Of a stretch of DNA of 28,762 nucleotides, positions 7,659 through 15,457 are shown in pieces (position 1 is the first letter of the stretch; each line of letters begins with the position of its first letter). Under the pieces are notes generated by a model. The model had not been told where the DNA came from. It saw only the letters and a program-made list of their open reading frames with translations, and ran no database searches. The translations under genes and the position numbers were made by a program. The stretch is from Nitrospirota bacterium (lineage in GTDB: Bacteria > Nitrospirota_A > Leptospirillia > Leptospirillales > Leptospirillaceae). Location: assembly GCA_027335985.1 (NCBI GenBank), contig DAHWGX010000022.1:1-28762 (forward strand). The letters run 5' to 3'.

Positions 7659-8987
7659 CTATCCTACGAAATGGTCGTAGTGCCAGGAGGGCACCCGTTC
7701 GCCGGCAGAAGGGCGGCTGTCTTTTTCCAGATGGCGATCCACCAGGGCAGGAAAATGCTGGAGCAGGGACTGGACCATATAGGCGGAGGCAGTAATGAGC
7801 CCGCAGTTTCCTCTCCCCTTGATCATCTCGGACACCCTCCGGATCCGCTCCACGGTTCCGGGAGATCCCTCCCCCGACTCGATCAATTCCAGCAGTTCAT
7901 GCAGGGATTCGGTGCCTAGCCGGCAGGGGGGGCATTGCCCGCACGAACCCTTTTCATAGAAGAGGGCAAAGTCCCGGGAAGTGGCCACCGGGCAGTCTCC
8001 CGAGCCAAGAACGATGATTCCGGCCGATCCGAGGCCGGTCCCCTTGGCCCGCAGAGCGTCGTACTCCAGCGGAGTGTCGATTTCCTTCGCCGGAAGGATG
8101 CCGAAGGAGGGGCCGCCGGTGAAGAAGCACTGGAATGTCTCTCCCGGAAGGGGGCCTCCCGCATAATCTTCCAGGAGACGACGGAGGGGAAAGCCAAGAG
8201 GAAGCTCCACGAGAACGGGCCGCACCACGGATCCCGATACGGAGAAGATCATGGTCCCGGGGCTCTTCGGGGTGCCCCGCTCTCTGAATCGCTCTGGCCC
8301 GTCGGCCAGGATGCGGGCGACGTGGGCATAGGTCTCCACATTGTTCACGACCGTCGGCTTTCTGAAAAGCCCCATCTCTGTGGGATAGAACGGGGGCTTC
8401 GGACGGGGGCGGGGCGGCCGGCCTTCAAGTGCCTCGAGAAGGGCTGTTTCCTCGCCGGCAATGTAGGCGGCCGGCCCAACGAAGATCGCGATATCGAGGG
8501 AAAAAGGGCTTCCGAGTATCTTGTTTCCGAGCAGGCCGGCCGAAAAAGCCTCCTGCCTTGCATTCTGCAGGATCCGGATTCCCTCCGGAAAGCTTTCCTT
8601 GACGAAAAGGTGGGCCTGGGATGCCCCGACCGCGTAGGCGGCGATGATCATCCCTTCCAGAATCTGGTGGGGAGACCGCGAGATGAGAAAGTGGTCCTTG
8701 TGGCTGCCAGGCTCGCCTTCGCTTCCGTTGGCGACGACATAGCGGACGGGAACCCGGTGGCCGGCCACCTTTTCCCATTTGAGGGCGGTGGGGAAGCCGG
8801 ATCCGCCGCGGCCGCGAAGTCCCGAAGCCTTGACCTCCTCGATGACGTCGGCGGGCGAAAGTCCGGAGAGGACCCGCCTCAGGCCTCCATATCCTCCGGC
8901 TTTCTCATATGAAGCGAGTGAAGGGTCCTCGATCAGACCGGCTCTGGTCAGAACCGGTTCGGGCCCCTCCATGACAAACATATCCAT
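7659..8987 (-). CDS. NuoF-like NADH-binding flavoprotein subunit
   Basis: A 442-residue protein of the NuoF/HoxF family, which oxidises NADH at FMN and passes electrons to a [4Fe-4S] cluster. The FMN-binding glycine-rich GRGGSGF is at 59-65. NGSEGEPGSHKDHF follows (complex I usually has NADEGEPGT, so Asp is replaced by Ser). Next come GEETALLEALEGR and the NADH-site segment KPTVVNNVETYAHV. The cluster ligands are C349, C352 and C355 (SCGQCPPC) plus C395. It is the first gene of a transcript with the [2Fe-2S] protein. No NuoG, formate dehydrogenase or hydrogenase subunit is adjacent, so its electron acceptor cannot be named. Promoter and operator-like sequences lie upstream; the start is ATG with AAGG ten bases before. 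Confidence 0.88.
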   Translation of the reverse strand: MDMFVMEGPEPVLTRAGLIEDPSLASYEKAGGYGGLRRVLSGLSPADVIEEVKASGLRGRGGSGFPTALKWEKVAGHRVPVRYVVANGSEGEPGSHKDHFLISRSPHQILEGMIIAAYAVGASQAHLFVKESFPEGIRILQNARQEAFSAGLLGNKILGSPFSLDIAIFVGPAAYIAGEETALLEALEGRPPRPRPKPPFYPTEMGLFRKPTVVNNVETYAHVARILADGPERFRERGTPKSPGTMIFSVSGSVVRPVLVELPLGFPLRRLLEDYAGGPLPGETFQCFFTGGPSFGILPAKEIDTPLEYDALRAKGTGLGSAGIIVLGSGDCPVATSRDFALFYEKGSCGQCPPCRLGTESLHELLELIESGEGSPGTVERIRRVSEMIKGRGNCGLITASAYMVQSLLQHFPALVDRHLEKDSRPSAGERVPSWHYDHFVG

Positions 8988-9047
8988 TATCTAAGCCTTA
9001 CATGTTGGGGTCGGAGTCGGACCCGACATTTCGGGAGGTCTCGGATT

Positions 9048-9067
9048 GAAATTCCCCTTTGAATTTC
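9048..9067 (-). promoter_or_regulatory. Leader inverted repeat before the nuoF-like gene
   Basis: Perfect 7-bp arms GAAATTC (9048-9054) and GAATTTC (9061-9067) flank a 6-base loop, one base from the 24-bp palindrome. It would lie in the untranslated leader, and could be a second protein-binding site or an RNA hairpin. Confidence 0.45.
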
Positions 9068-9068
9068 G

Positions 9069-9092
9069 ATAGTTTTGACTCATCAAAACTAT
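9069..9092 (-). promoter_or_regulatory. Operator-like 24-bp palindrome at the transcription start
   Basis: Ten-base arms ATAGTTTTGA (9069-9078) and TCAAAACTAT (9083-9092) are perfectly complementary around CTCA. The element begins 3 bases after the -10 box read on the minus strand, so it covers the expected transcription start. This is the usual position for a repressor site. No regulator gene is adjacent. Confidence 0.6.
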
Positions 9093-9095
9093 GAG

Positions 9096-9124
9096 ATTTT
9101 ACTGCAGGCGCATGTTTTTTTCAA
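9096..9124 (-). promoter_or_regulatory. Promoter of the nuoF-like operon
   Basis: On the minus strand TTGAAA (9124-9119) and TAAAAT (9101-9096) are separated by exactly 17 bases, a good sigma-70-type match. Transcription would start near 9089 and leave a leader of about 100 bases. The rest of the 371-base gap (8988-9358) shows no gene I can support. Confidence 0.65.
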
Positions 9125-9358
9125 CCATAGGTCCCCGCCGCTCTTTCCCTCTTCGACGATCCGGGGCGACGGGAGATCGTTCGACAATGCCGGCCAAACT
9201 CGCGAGAGGATGTCGAAAAAAAGAAGGGAGCCTGTGAAAACAAGCATAACTTGGCCGTTTGGACATTTTATGCCTGTTTTTGAGGACAGGTTATCCTTGT
9301 ACTCACAGAGCCGATGGTCGGTTCCCTGGGTTATTGGAGGCGGTCGGGAGGCACGCCC

Positions 9359-10537
9359 TCATGAGAGGCCAGGCGAAATCTCCGAAAAATCATCATCACG
9401 TGCGCTTTCGGAAGGAGAAAGGGACGCGAGCAGGGTGTGCGCTTCCCGGCTTGCCTCGGAGGCAGATCCCGAGAGAACGGTGAAATGTCCCATCTTCCGG
9501 CCGTCTCGTGGGTTTTTCTTGCCGTACAGATACAGCTTGGCCGAAGGATGGTCCAGAAGTTTCCGGAGGGAGGGAGGGGACTGGTTCTGCCAAAGATTGC
9601 CCAGGAGATTTCCCATCGCGCAGGGCGAGAGAAGACGGGTCGAGGCCAGGGGAAGCCCTGCCAGAACGCGGACCTGCTGGTCGAACTGGCTCGCCACGCA
9701 GGCGTCGATCGTGTAGTGGCCGCTGTTGTGGGGGCGGGGCGCCAGCTCGTTGACATAAAGACGATCCCCTTCCGCCAAAAAGAACTCGACCGACAGCACG
9801 CCCTTGTAGTCGAGCCTTTCTGCGATGCTTCGGGCGACCGTGGAAATCTTGTCCGAGAGAGTTCCGGAAATCGGGGCCGGAACGGCCGAGAGATGAAGGA
9901 TCCCCGATGCGTGAAGATTTTCCGCCACGGGATACAGGGCAATCTCCCCGTCAGCCCCCCGGGCGAGAACCACGGAAAACTCTCCCACGAGGTCGAGCTT
10001 TCTTTCGAGGACATAGGAACCGGTCCTCCCCCTTAGCAAGCGGGCGAGCTCCTCAGGGGATCCGATCCCCCACTGGCCTTTCCCATCATAGCCCTCACGG
10101 CTCGACTTGAGGATTCCCGGGAGAAGGGGTCTCAACAGATCCGGAGAAGGAAGCCTTCCGTCGAGCAGGACGGCAAAGGGCGCCGTTTCGAATCCCTGAT
10201 CCCTGAGAAAGGTTTTCTCGAGAATCCGGTCCTGGCATGTCGCGACCGATCGGGAGGAGGGGCGAACGACATGCGACTTTTCCAGAGTGGCGAGGGAAGC
10301 TGCGGGAACATTCTCGAATTCCGTGGTCACAGCCTGGCAGGAACGGGCCATCTCTGAAAGAACCTCCGGATCCGCATAGGATCCGACAATCTTTCTGTCG
10401 GAAACGGCAAAGGCGGGGGCGTCGGGATCGGGATCCACCACCATGGTGCGGTACCCCATGCGTCGGGCAGCAAGGGAAAACATGAGCCCCAGCTGCCCTC
10501 CCCCGAGAACGCCGAGCATGCCGCCCTGAAGGATCAC
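9359..10537 (-). CDS. purK: N5-carboxyaminoimidazole ribonucleotide synthetase
   Basis: A 392-residue ATP-grasp enzyme. PurK uses ATP and bicarbonate to carboxylate aminoimidazole ribonucleotide in de novo purine synthesis. The nucleotide-binding N-terminus is MLGVLGGGQLGLMFSLAARRMGY. EFENVPAASLATLEKS, SSREGYDGKGQWGI and VLSVEFFLAEGDRLYVNELAPRPHNSGHYTIDA are family hallmarks, the last holding the metal-binding Glu and Asn. It follows purE by 13 bases and acts directly before PurE in the pathway. The C-terminal 20 residues are Ser/Glu-rich and less typical. Length is slightly above the usual 355-380. Confidence 0.96.
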   Translation of the reverse strand: MILQGGMLGVLGGGQLGLMFSLAARRMGYRTMVVDPDPDAPAFAVSDRKIVGSYADPEVLSEMARSCQAVTTEFENVPAASLATLEKSHVVRPSSRSVATCQDRILEKTFLRDQGFETAPFAVLLDGRLPSPDLLRPLLPGILKSSREGYDGKGQWGIGSPEELARLLRGRTGSYVLERKLDLVGEFSVVLARGADGEIALYPVAENLHASGILHLSAVPAPISGTLSDKISTVARSIAERLDYKGVLSVEFFLAEGDRLYVNELAPRPHNSGHYTIDACVASQFDQQVRVLAGLPLASTRLLSPCAMGNLLGNLWQNQSPPSLRKLLDHPSAKLYLYGKKNPRDGRKMGHFTVLSGSASEASREAHTLLASLSPSESARDDDFSEISPGLS

Positions 10538-10550
10538 CGGAAAGACTCCC

Positions 10551-11042
10551 TCAGACAGGGGGAAGGGTCATTGCGTGGACCTGCTCCACGAGACCTTCCC
10601 GATAGGTCTGGATTTTTTTGAGAAGCGAGGCGTCGGCAACCGACAGAAGGGAGACGGCGAAAAGACCGGCATTGGCCGCCCCCGCCTTTCCTATCGCGAA
10701 GGTGGCGACCGGAACCCCCTTGGGCATCTGGACGATGGAATAAAGGGAGTCGAGTCCTCCGAGATGGAGCGAGGGGACCGGAACCCCCAGGACGGGAAGG
10801 GGCGTCAGGGCGGCCACCATGCCCGGAAGATGGGCCGCCCCTCCTGCGCCGGCAATGATCACCCGGAGACCACGGTCGAGCGCCCCCTGGGCGTAAGCCA
10901 CCATCTCGAGCGGAGTGCGGTGGGCGGAAACCACCCGACATTCGTGCTCCACGGAGAAGGCGTCGAGGATTTCGGAGGCCCCCTTCATCGTCTCCCAGTC
11001 GCTCTGGCTTCCCATGATGATTCCGACCCGGGGACGGTTCAC
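10551..11042 (-). CDS. purE: N5-carboxyaminoimidazole ribonucleotide mutase
   Basis: A 163-residue class I PurE, which moves the carboxylate from N5 to C4 of the imidazole ring to give CAIR. The signature [13 protein letters not shown] (8-20), the catalytic-histidine segment SAHRTP, and [30 protein letters not shown] are all present. Length is normal. The GTG start overlaps the TGA of the DsbA-fold gene (GTGA at 11042-11039), so translation is probably coupled. It is followed by purK. Confidence 0.96.
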   Translation of the reverse strand: MNRPRVGIIMGSQSDWETMKGASEILDAFSVEHECRVVSAHRTPLEMVAYAQGALDRGLRVIIAGAGGAAHLPGMVAALTPLPVLGVPVPSLHLGGLDSLYSIVQMPKGVPVATFAIGKAGAANAGLFAVSLLSVADASLLKKIQTYREGLVEQVHAMTLPPV

Positions 11043-11680
11043 GAGACTTCCCGGACCAGGGATTCCCCTGCAAGGATGAAAAGATCGGAGTCCCGCAACC
11101 CTCCGATGAAGACCCTGTCCCCTTCGGAGTTTGTCATGACGAGGGTCGGACGGACGGTGACCCCTTCGATGCGGGCTTTTTCCAGATCCTCATCGAGAGC
11201 CGCCTTCGCCTTCCCCGAACGAAGGATCTCCCCGAGGACCGGTATATCGAGCCCGAGAGCCTTGGCCGTATCTCCAAGGAGGCCCGGATCGCCGATGTTC
11301 CGCCCTTCGAGGAAGGCCAGCTCCCGGACCCGGGAGAGGAAGCGCCCACCTTTTTCGGGATCCGCGAGAAGGGCGGCCTTGGCGAAACGGCAGCACTCCT
11401 CGCTTGAGGAAGGGGCCTGACCTGTTTCCCAGACCTTCGGACTCATGGCGACCCCGGTCGCCCGCGAGACCTTTCCGATTCTTGGCGCAAACTCCTGCTG
11501 GGTCGCCAGGCCATGTTTTCTGAGAAACTCCTCGATATTGGAATAGAGCGGGAAAAGACGGTGCCGGAAGGAGAGACGCCCCTCGAAGTGACTTTGGAAA
11601 CGACGTATCGGTTCTTCGGCCGCAAAACTCCAGGAACAGAATGGATCGGTATACCAATCGGCAAAAAGGAGCGGTTCCAT
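11039..11680 (-). CDS. DsbA-family thioredoxin-fold protein with a CxxS-type centre
   Basis: A 213-residue cytoplasmic-looking protein without a signal peptide. The N-terminus [16 protein letters not shown] matches the DsbA/FrnE/YjbH-type thioredoxin fold, in which a CxxC normally follows the Asp-Pro. Here the second cysteine is replaced: C15-S16-W17-S18. The cis-proline-like [11 protein letters not shown] lies near residue 180. A vicinal Cys pair (EECCRF) occurs in the inserted helical domain. The ATG at 11680 was chosen because GGGAGG lies 11 bases upstream; longer in-frame starts would overlap the lipoprotein gene. A monothiol centre suggests a disulfide isomerase, glutathione-dependent or binding role; the substrate is unknown. 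Confidence 0.75.
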   Translation of the reverse strand: MEPLLFADWYTDPFCSWSFAAEEPIRRFQSHFEGRLSFRHRLFPLYSNIEEFLRKHGLATQQEFAPRIGKVSRATGVAMSPKVWETGQAPSSSEECCRFAKAALLADPEKGGRFLSRVRELAFLEGRNIGDPGLLGDTAKALGLDIPVLGEILRSGKAKAALDEDLEKARIEGVTVRPTLVMTNSEGDRVFIGGLRDSDLFILAGESLVREVS

Positions 11681-11681
11681 G

Positions 11682-12533
11682 TTATTTCTTACCTCCCGGC
11701 GCCGGCGATCCGGATTGTCCCGCCTGACCTTCAAGATGTCTGACTTTTTTCAGCAATTCCTCCGCCTTGAGAATATACTTTTTTGTCTCATCATTGGAAG
11801 GGTCGATGGCCAGAGCGGTTTTCCATAGCCGGATGGCCTTTGGAAGATGCTGGTGACGGTAGGCGACAAGGCCTCGGGACACACGGGCATCCCGAATCGC
11901 GAGAACGCGCTTCTTGAGAGAGAGGGCGGACTTGTTGGCCGGATCGGCAGAGAGAGACTGGTTGGCGAGCATGAAGGAATCGTGGTAGCGACCCTGCCAG
12001 AAACGTCGGAATCCCCAATGGCTGTATGCCGCCGCCATCAGCGGATGGAAAGAGGTGCGTTTGTAGGGTTGAAGGAGAATCATCATGCGGATGGCGAGGC
12101 GCTCCTCCCCCTTCTGGACATCATGTCGAATGATCCATGAAAGCGTGTCCGGGCGCAGCGTGAGAAAAATCTCCATCGCCTTTTCGGGGTATTTTTCCTG
12201 TAAGGATCTCAGAAGGAGCGCCCCCTCGGTCCGGTGCCCATTGGCGAAATCGAACCGGATGCCCTCGACCTGACGGTCGATGTCCTGCTGCCGGATCAGG
12301 GAGAGAAGGGCCTCCCGATCCCGTTTGTTCCGGATCGCCTGGGCGAGAGCCAACGCCTTTTTGTCTTCGCCCAGAAGAAGTGCCCGGACGGCCAACGAGG
12401 CAGGAGTGTCTACCAGAATCTTGCGCGGAGCCGGAGGAGGAGCGGGCGATTCCGGAGCCGGTGGCGGAACGCATCCTGATGCGAGGAGGAGAAGCAGCGC
12501 AGCGGAAACCGGCAGAAGGCCAATCTTTCCCAT
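11682..12533 (-). CDS. TPR-like lipoprotein
   Basis: A 283-residue protein with a lipoprotein signal: MGKIGLLPVSAALLLLLASGC places the lipobox LASGC with Cys21 as the lipidated residue. A Pro/Ala-rich linker follows. The rest is helical with TPR-like repeats, clearest near the C-terminus (GLVAYRHQHLPKAIRLWKTALAIDPSNDETKKYILKA region). It probably sits in the outer membrane or the periplasmic face of the inner membrane as an assembly scaffold; no partner is shown. The ATG at 12533 fits the signal peptide; a TTG at 12575 would add 14 residues. The stop lies one base from the DsbA-fold start. Confidence 0.78.
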   Translation of the reverse strand: MGKIGLLPVSAALLLLLASGCVPPPAPESPAPPPAPRKILVDTPASLAVRALLLGEDKKALALAQAIRNKRDREALLSLIRQQDIDRQVEGIRFDFANGHRTEGALLLRSLQEKYPEKAMEIFLTLRPDTLSWIIRHDVQKGEERLAIRMMILLQPYKRTSFHPLMAAAYSHWGFRRFWQGRYHDSFMLANQSLSADPANKSALSLKKRVLAIRDARVSRGLVAYRHQHLPKAIRLWKTALAIDPSNDETKKYILKAEELLKKVRHLEGQAGQSGSPAPGGKK

Positions 12534-12595
12534 AGACCCGCAAATGCCCGCTTCAGGTAATGGTATCTTCGGCAAGGTGCAATCTTTCTCTGAGA

Positions 12596-13969
12596 TTAAA
12601 GGACATGAACAAGAACCGCGTCTTCCAGCCCTTTTGGTGTCACGATACGGGTAGAGTGCCGAAGGCTTTCGTAATTTCCGGACAGACGTTTCCAGAGGTT
12701 GTCGGAGACGAGAATTTCTCCTGGACCCGCCGCCTCCTGGATCCTGTAGGCGATATTCACCGGACCTCCCACGACAGTATACTCCATGCGCGTCTTGGAT
12801 CCTATGTGTCCGACCACCCCTTCTCCGATGTGAAGGCCGAGACCGAACTGGACAGAGGGCATTCCCTGCTCCTTTCTCATGTCCGAGAGATCCTTGATCC
12901 TTTTTCGGATCGAAAGCGCACAGGCCAGGGCGCTTTCCGGATGGGACTCCGAAAACTGCGGGATGCCGAAGACGATCATGATTCCGTCGCCCATGATGTT
13001 GTTGACCGATCCCTGATGAAGAAAGATCTCGTCGATGAAGGAGTTGAAGTAGTCGTTCAGGATCTGGACCACCTCCTCGGAAGGAAGCTGGCTCGAAAGC
13101 CGGGTGAAGTTGCGGATGTCGGCGAAGATGAGCACCACCTCCTGCCGGATCCCTCCCAGATGGATCAGCTCGGGATGGTTGATCAGGTGTTCGGCAACAT
13201 CGGGAGAGACGTACCGGATCAGTGCCTTTTCCAGACGTTCCTTGTGCTCCATTTCGCGAGCCATCCGGTTGAAGGCGACGACGAGATCCCCCGTTTCGTC
13301 CCGAAGGGCCGGGGGGCTGACCCGGATGTAGTCCCCCTCGAGAATTCTTTCTGTCGCATTACTGAGCGAGCGTATGGGCCGGGAGATGTAGGCGGACAGA
13401 AAAAGAGATCCCAGAAGAGCCAGAAGGAGGCTCCCCCCTCCCAAAATCAGGAAGGATCGGGCGATTTTGGCCCTGACAATCTCGTAGGGGGCGTCCGACA
13501 GAAAAAGGACCACCTGTCCCACACCCACCCCCTGAAATTGGATTGGATCGGAAAGTCGATACAGATGGTGTTTCTTCAGGTGCCGGAGGACGAGACCCTC
13601 TTTTTCTTCCGGCCGGGAGAGCGGCAGGAGGGGGGAGGCGACGAGACCTCGGCTTCCGGAAGAGGGGATGGTATCATTTTCGATGCGCCCCTGAAGAACC
13701 CCCTGCCGGTCGAAGACATAGACGCCGAGGACACCGGGAGAGTGTTCGAACACGCCCAGATTGTCCTCGAGGGCCATCCGGTCGTTCTTGAGGAGTGGAA
13801 GAGAGAGGGAGCGTGTCAACTCAAGAAGAAGGAGCCGGTTGTCTTTTGCGATCTGGTCCTTAGTCTGGTGAAGAATCTGGTGTTCCAGAAGGATATATCC
13901 GAATCCCAGGGAGATCGAAAGGACCAGGACCGAAAGAAACAGGATCTTGTTGAAGAGGGAAATTCTCAA
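12596..13969 (-). CDS. Membrane-bound class III adenylate/guanylate cyclase with HAMP domain
   Basis: About 457 residues from a TTG at 13969, chosen because GGAG lies 5 bases upstream (TTG at 13987 is the alternative). Transmembrane helices at about 5-27 and 172-195 enclose a periplasmic sensor domain. A HAMP linker (about 195-248, SRPIRSLSNATERILEGDY) leads to a class III cyclase domain. Metal-binding aspartates D284 (FADIRNFT) and D328 (GDGIMIVFG) are present, as are the transition-state Asn405 and Arg409 (VNIAYR). The purine-recognition pair is not canonical: the usual Lys is Asn324 and the usual Asp after VIG is Gly402. It is divergent from the GGDEF-like gene. Cyclic nucleotide synthesis is likely but substrate choice is open. 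Confidence 0.88.
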   Translation of the reverse strand: MRISLFNKILFLSVLVLSISLGFGYILLEHQILHQTKDQIAKDNRLLLLELTRSLSLPLLKNDRMALEDNLGVFEHSPGVLGVYVFDRQGVLQGRIENDTIPSSGSRGLVASPLLPLSRPEEKEGLVLRHLKKHHLYRLSDPIQFQGVGVGQVVLFLSDAPYEIVRAKIARSFLILGGGSLLLALLGSLFLSAYISRPIRSLSNATERILEGDYIRVSPPALRDETGDLVVAFNRMAREMEHKERLEKALIRYVSPDVAEHLINHPELIHLGGIRQEVVLIFADIRNFTRLSSQLPSEEVVQILNDYFNSFIDEIFLHQGSVNNIMGDGIMIVFGIPQFSESHPESALACALSIRKRIKDLSDMRKEQGMPSVQFGLGLHIGEGVVGHIGSKTRMEYTVVGGPVNIAYRIQEAAGPGEILVSDNLWKRLSGNYESLRHSTRIVTPKGLEDAVLVHVL

Positions 13970-14021
13970 AAATTCTCCGTCCGGCAACTCCCGGGAGCGC
14001 TCCGTCGATCGGTCATGAAAT

Positions 14022-14036
14022 TCGGCAAAATGCCGA
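14022..14036. promoter_or_regulatory. Short inverted repeat between the divergent signalling genes
   Basis: Arms TCGGCA (14022-14027) and TGCCGA (14031-14036) surround AAA in the roughly 100-base gap between the cyclase and GGDEF-like genes. Both promoters must lie in or near this gap. It may be an operator; the arms are short, so chance is possible. Confidence 0.3.
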
Positions 14037-14065
14037 TGAGTCGAAGGAAAGAATCAGTTCATTCT

Positions 14066-15448
14066 ATGGAAGGTGGAGCGGAGTTGTCAAAAATTCGAGT
14101 CGGCCCGATTCTGTTGGCTGGAGGCATTCTTCTGGCGATTCTTTGTGGCCTCCGATCCGGACCCCCATTCGACCCGCGTCCCGCACCTTCTCTTTCGGGC
14201 GCTCCCGAAAGCAGGCTGGTCAGCGTCGAGGATCTCAGGCGTTCAGAAGAATTTCTTCGAAAAGATCTGGGACTGGAGAATGGCACCCGACCCTCCACCA
14301 TGCCCCTCTGGGAACACTCTCTCCGCGCTCATCCCTTTCTCGTCCTTGGAAGCTCCCTCCTGTTTCTTGGGGGAATTGTGGCTTCCGTCATCATCTTCAG
14401 ACGCCAGAACCGATTGCTCGAGGAGGGGCTTGCGAAGCTCCGGGAGCAGGAGGCGGGAAGAGGATCAGGCGTCCCGGGGCCGGCTAAGGCCCCGGCCTCC
14501 CTTCAAAGCATCCTCGAAAAAGAAAGGAATGAGATCGAAAAACTTCCCGCTATTCTACCGGAAAAAGCCTTGAGAAAGGTGGACACCGTCCTGGACACCC
14601 TTCGTCAGGCCCTGGGAGCGGGATTGAGAAACAGCCGGATTTCGCTTTTCCGGTACGATGAAAAAGAGGCCCAGTTCCGGATCTGCGGGTTCAGCAACGG
14701 CCCCGAATTCCAGATTCTCAACACGGCCGTCTTCTTTCCGGCCGAGATTATGGGGCTTCCGCTGCGTGTCCTGTCCCCTTTTCAAAAAAAGGAAGGAAGC
14801 TGGATTTTCCCCTTCGTCGTCGATTCGGGAGCATTTTGCGCGATTCTGCTTGAAATGGGATCGGGTGTCCCTCCGAATGCCTGGACTGAATCGATCCAGG
14901 AGTCGATGCCGCTGATCAAGGCGTTGATCGCACGCCAGGAAAGCGAACGTGAGGACGCTTCGCTCACCACCCGTGATTCCTCGGGTTCGCTGGACTATCG
15001 GGCCACAATGAACCGGCTGCTGGAAGAGTGGAGCCGGACCCGGAGACTCGGGGTTCCCTTTTCCGTGATCGCCCTCCAGATCGACAATCTTCCGGAGGTC
15101 GAACGATATTATGGCACGGGCCCCCTGGAGCGCGCGTGGAGCCGGATCACCGGAAGCATCGCTGCCATATTGAGAGCCACCGACTGGATCATGAGGCCTC
15201 AGGAAGACCTCCTCATGATCCAGATTCTGGAGGCCGGACCCACCGAAGGCCGCGCCGTCATGGGACGCATCGCGAAGGAGCTCTCCCGCCACGGGCAATC
15301 CGAAAACCTTGAAAAGGGACTCCATTACCGGGGAATCCTGATCTCCTATTCTCCCGAATCCGCCCCTTCGATCCATACCTTTCTCGATCAGATCCAGGCG
15401 CGTCTGTCCGAGCGGACCGACTTTGAAGGAACCTTTTTTCACGCCTGA
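14066..15448 (+). CDS. Membrane protein with GAF-like and degenerate GGDEF domains
   Basis: About 460 residues from the ATG at 14066; a TTG at 14084 preceded by GGAGCGGAG is an equally plausible start. Helices at about 11-29 and 91-111 bracket a short extracytoplasmic loop. A basic, partly coiled linker follows, then a GAF-like segment (about 165-290) and a domain with the layout of GGDEF diguanylate cyclases (about 310-450). The signature is lost: the position following the usual R-x has QEDLL (379-383) instead of GGDEF, and the upstream substrate Asn/Asp segment reads QIDNLPEVERYYG. I therefore expect no diguanylate cyclase activity; it may bind a ligand or protein instead. The GGDEF relationship is my reading of spacing, not a search result. 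Confidence 0.68.
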   Translation: MEGGAELSKIRVGPILLAGGILLAILCGLRSGPPFDPRPAPSLSGAPESRLVSVEDLRRSEEFLRKDLGLENGTRPSTMPLWEHSLRAHPFLVLGSSLLFLGGIVASVIIFRRQNRLLEEGLAKLREQEAGRGSGVPGPAKAPASLQSILEKERNEIEKLPAILPEKALRKVDTVLDTLRQALGAGLRNSRISLFRYDEKEAQFRICGFSNGPEFQILNTAVFFPAEIMGLPLRVLSPFQKKEGSWIFPFVVDSGAFCAILLEMGSGVPPNAWTESIQESMPLIKALIARQESEREDASLTTRDSSGSLDYRATMNRLLEEWSRTRRLGVPFSVIALQIDNLPEVERYYGTGPLERAWSRITGSIAAILRATDWIMRPQEDLLMIQILEAGPTEGRAVMGRIAKELSRHGQSENLEKGLHYRGILISYSPESAPSIHTFLDQIQARLSERTDFEGTFFHA

Positions 15449-15457
15449 AGGTGATGC

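Noticed and set aside
9075..9716. A plus-strand frame across the promoter region and the end of purK
   Set aside because: It runs antisense through purK and across the nuoF promoter and operator; the translation shows no family.
12560..14060. Long plus-strand open frame covering the antisense of the cyclase and joined to the GGDEF-like gene
   Set aside because: The 5' part has no family features and lies opposite a clear class III cyclase. It is open because GC-rich codon use leaves few stops on the other strand; the real gene starts near 14066.
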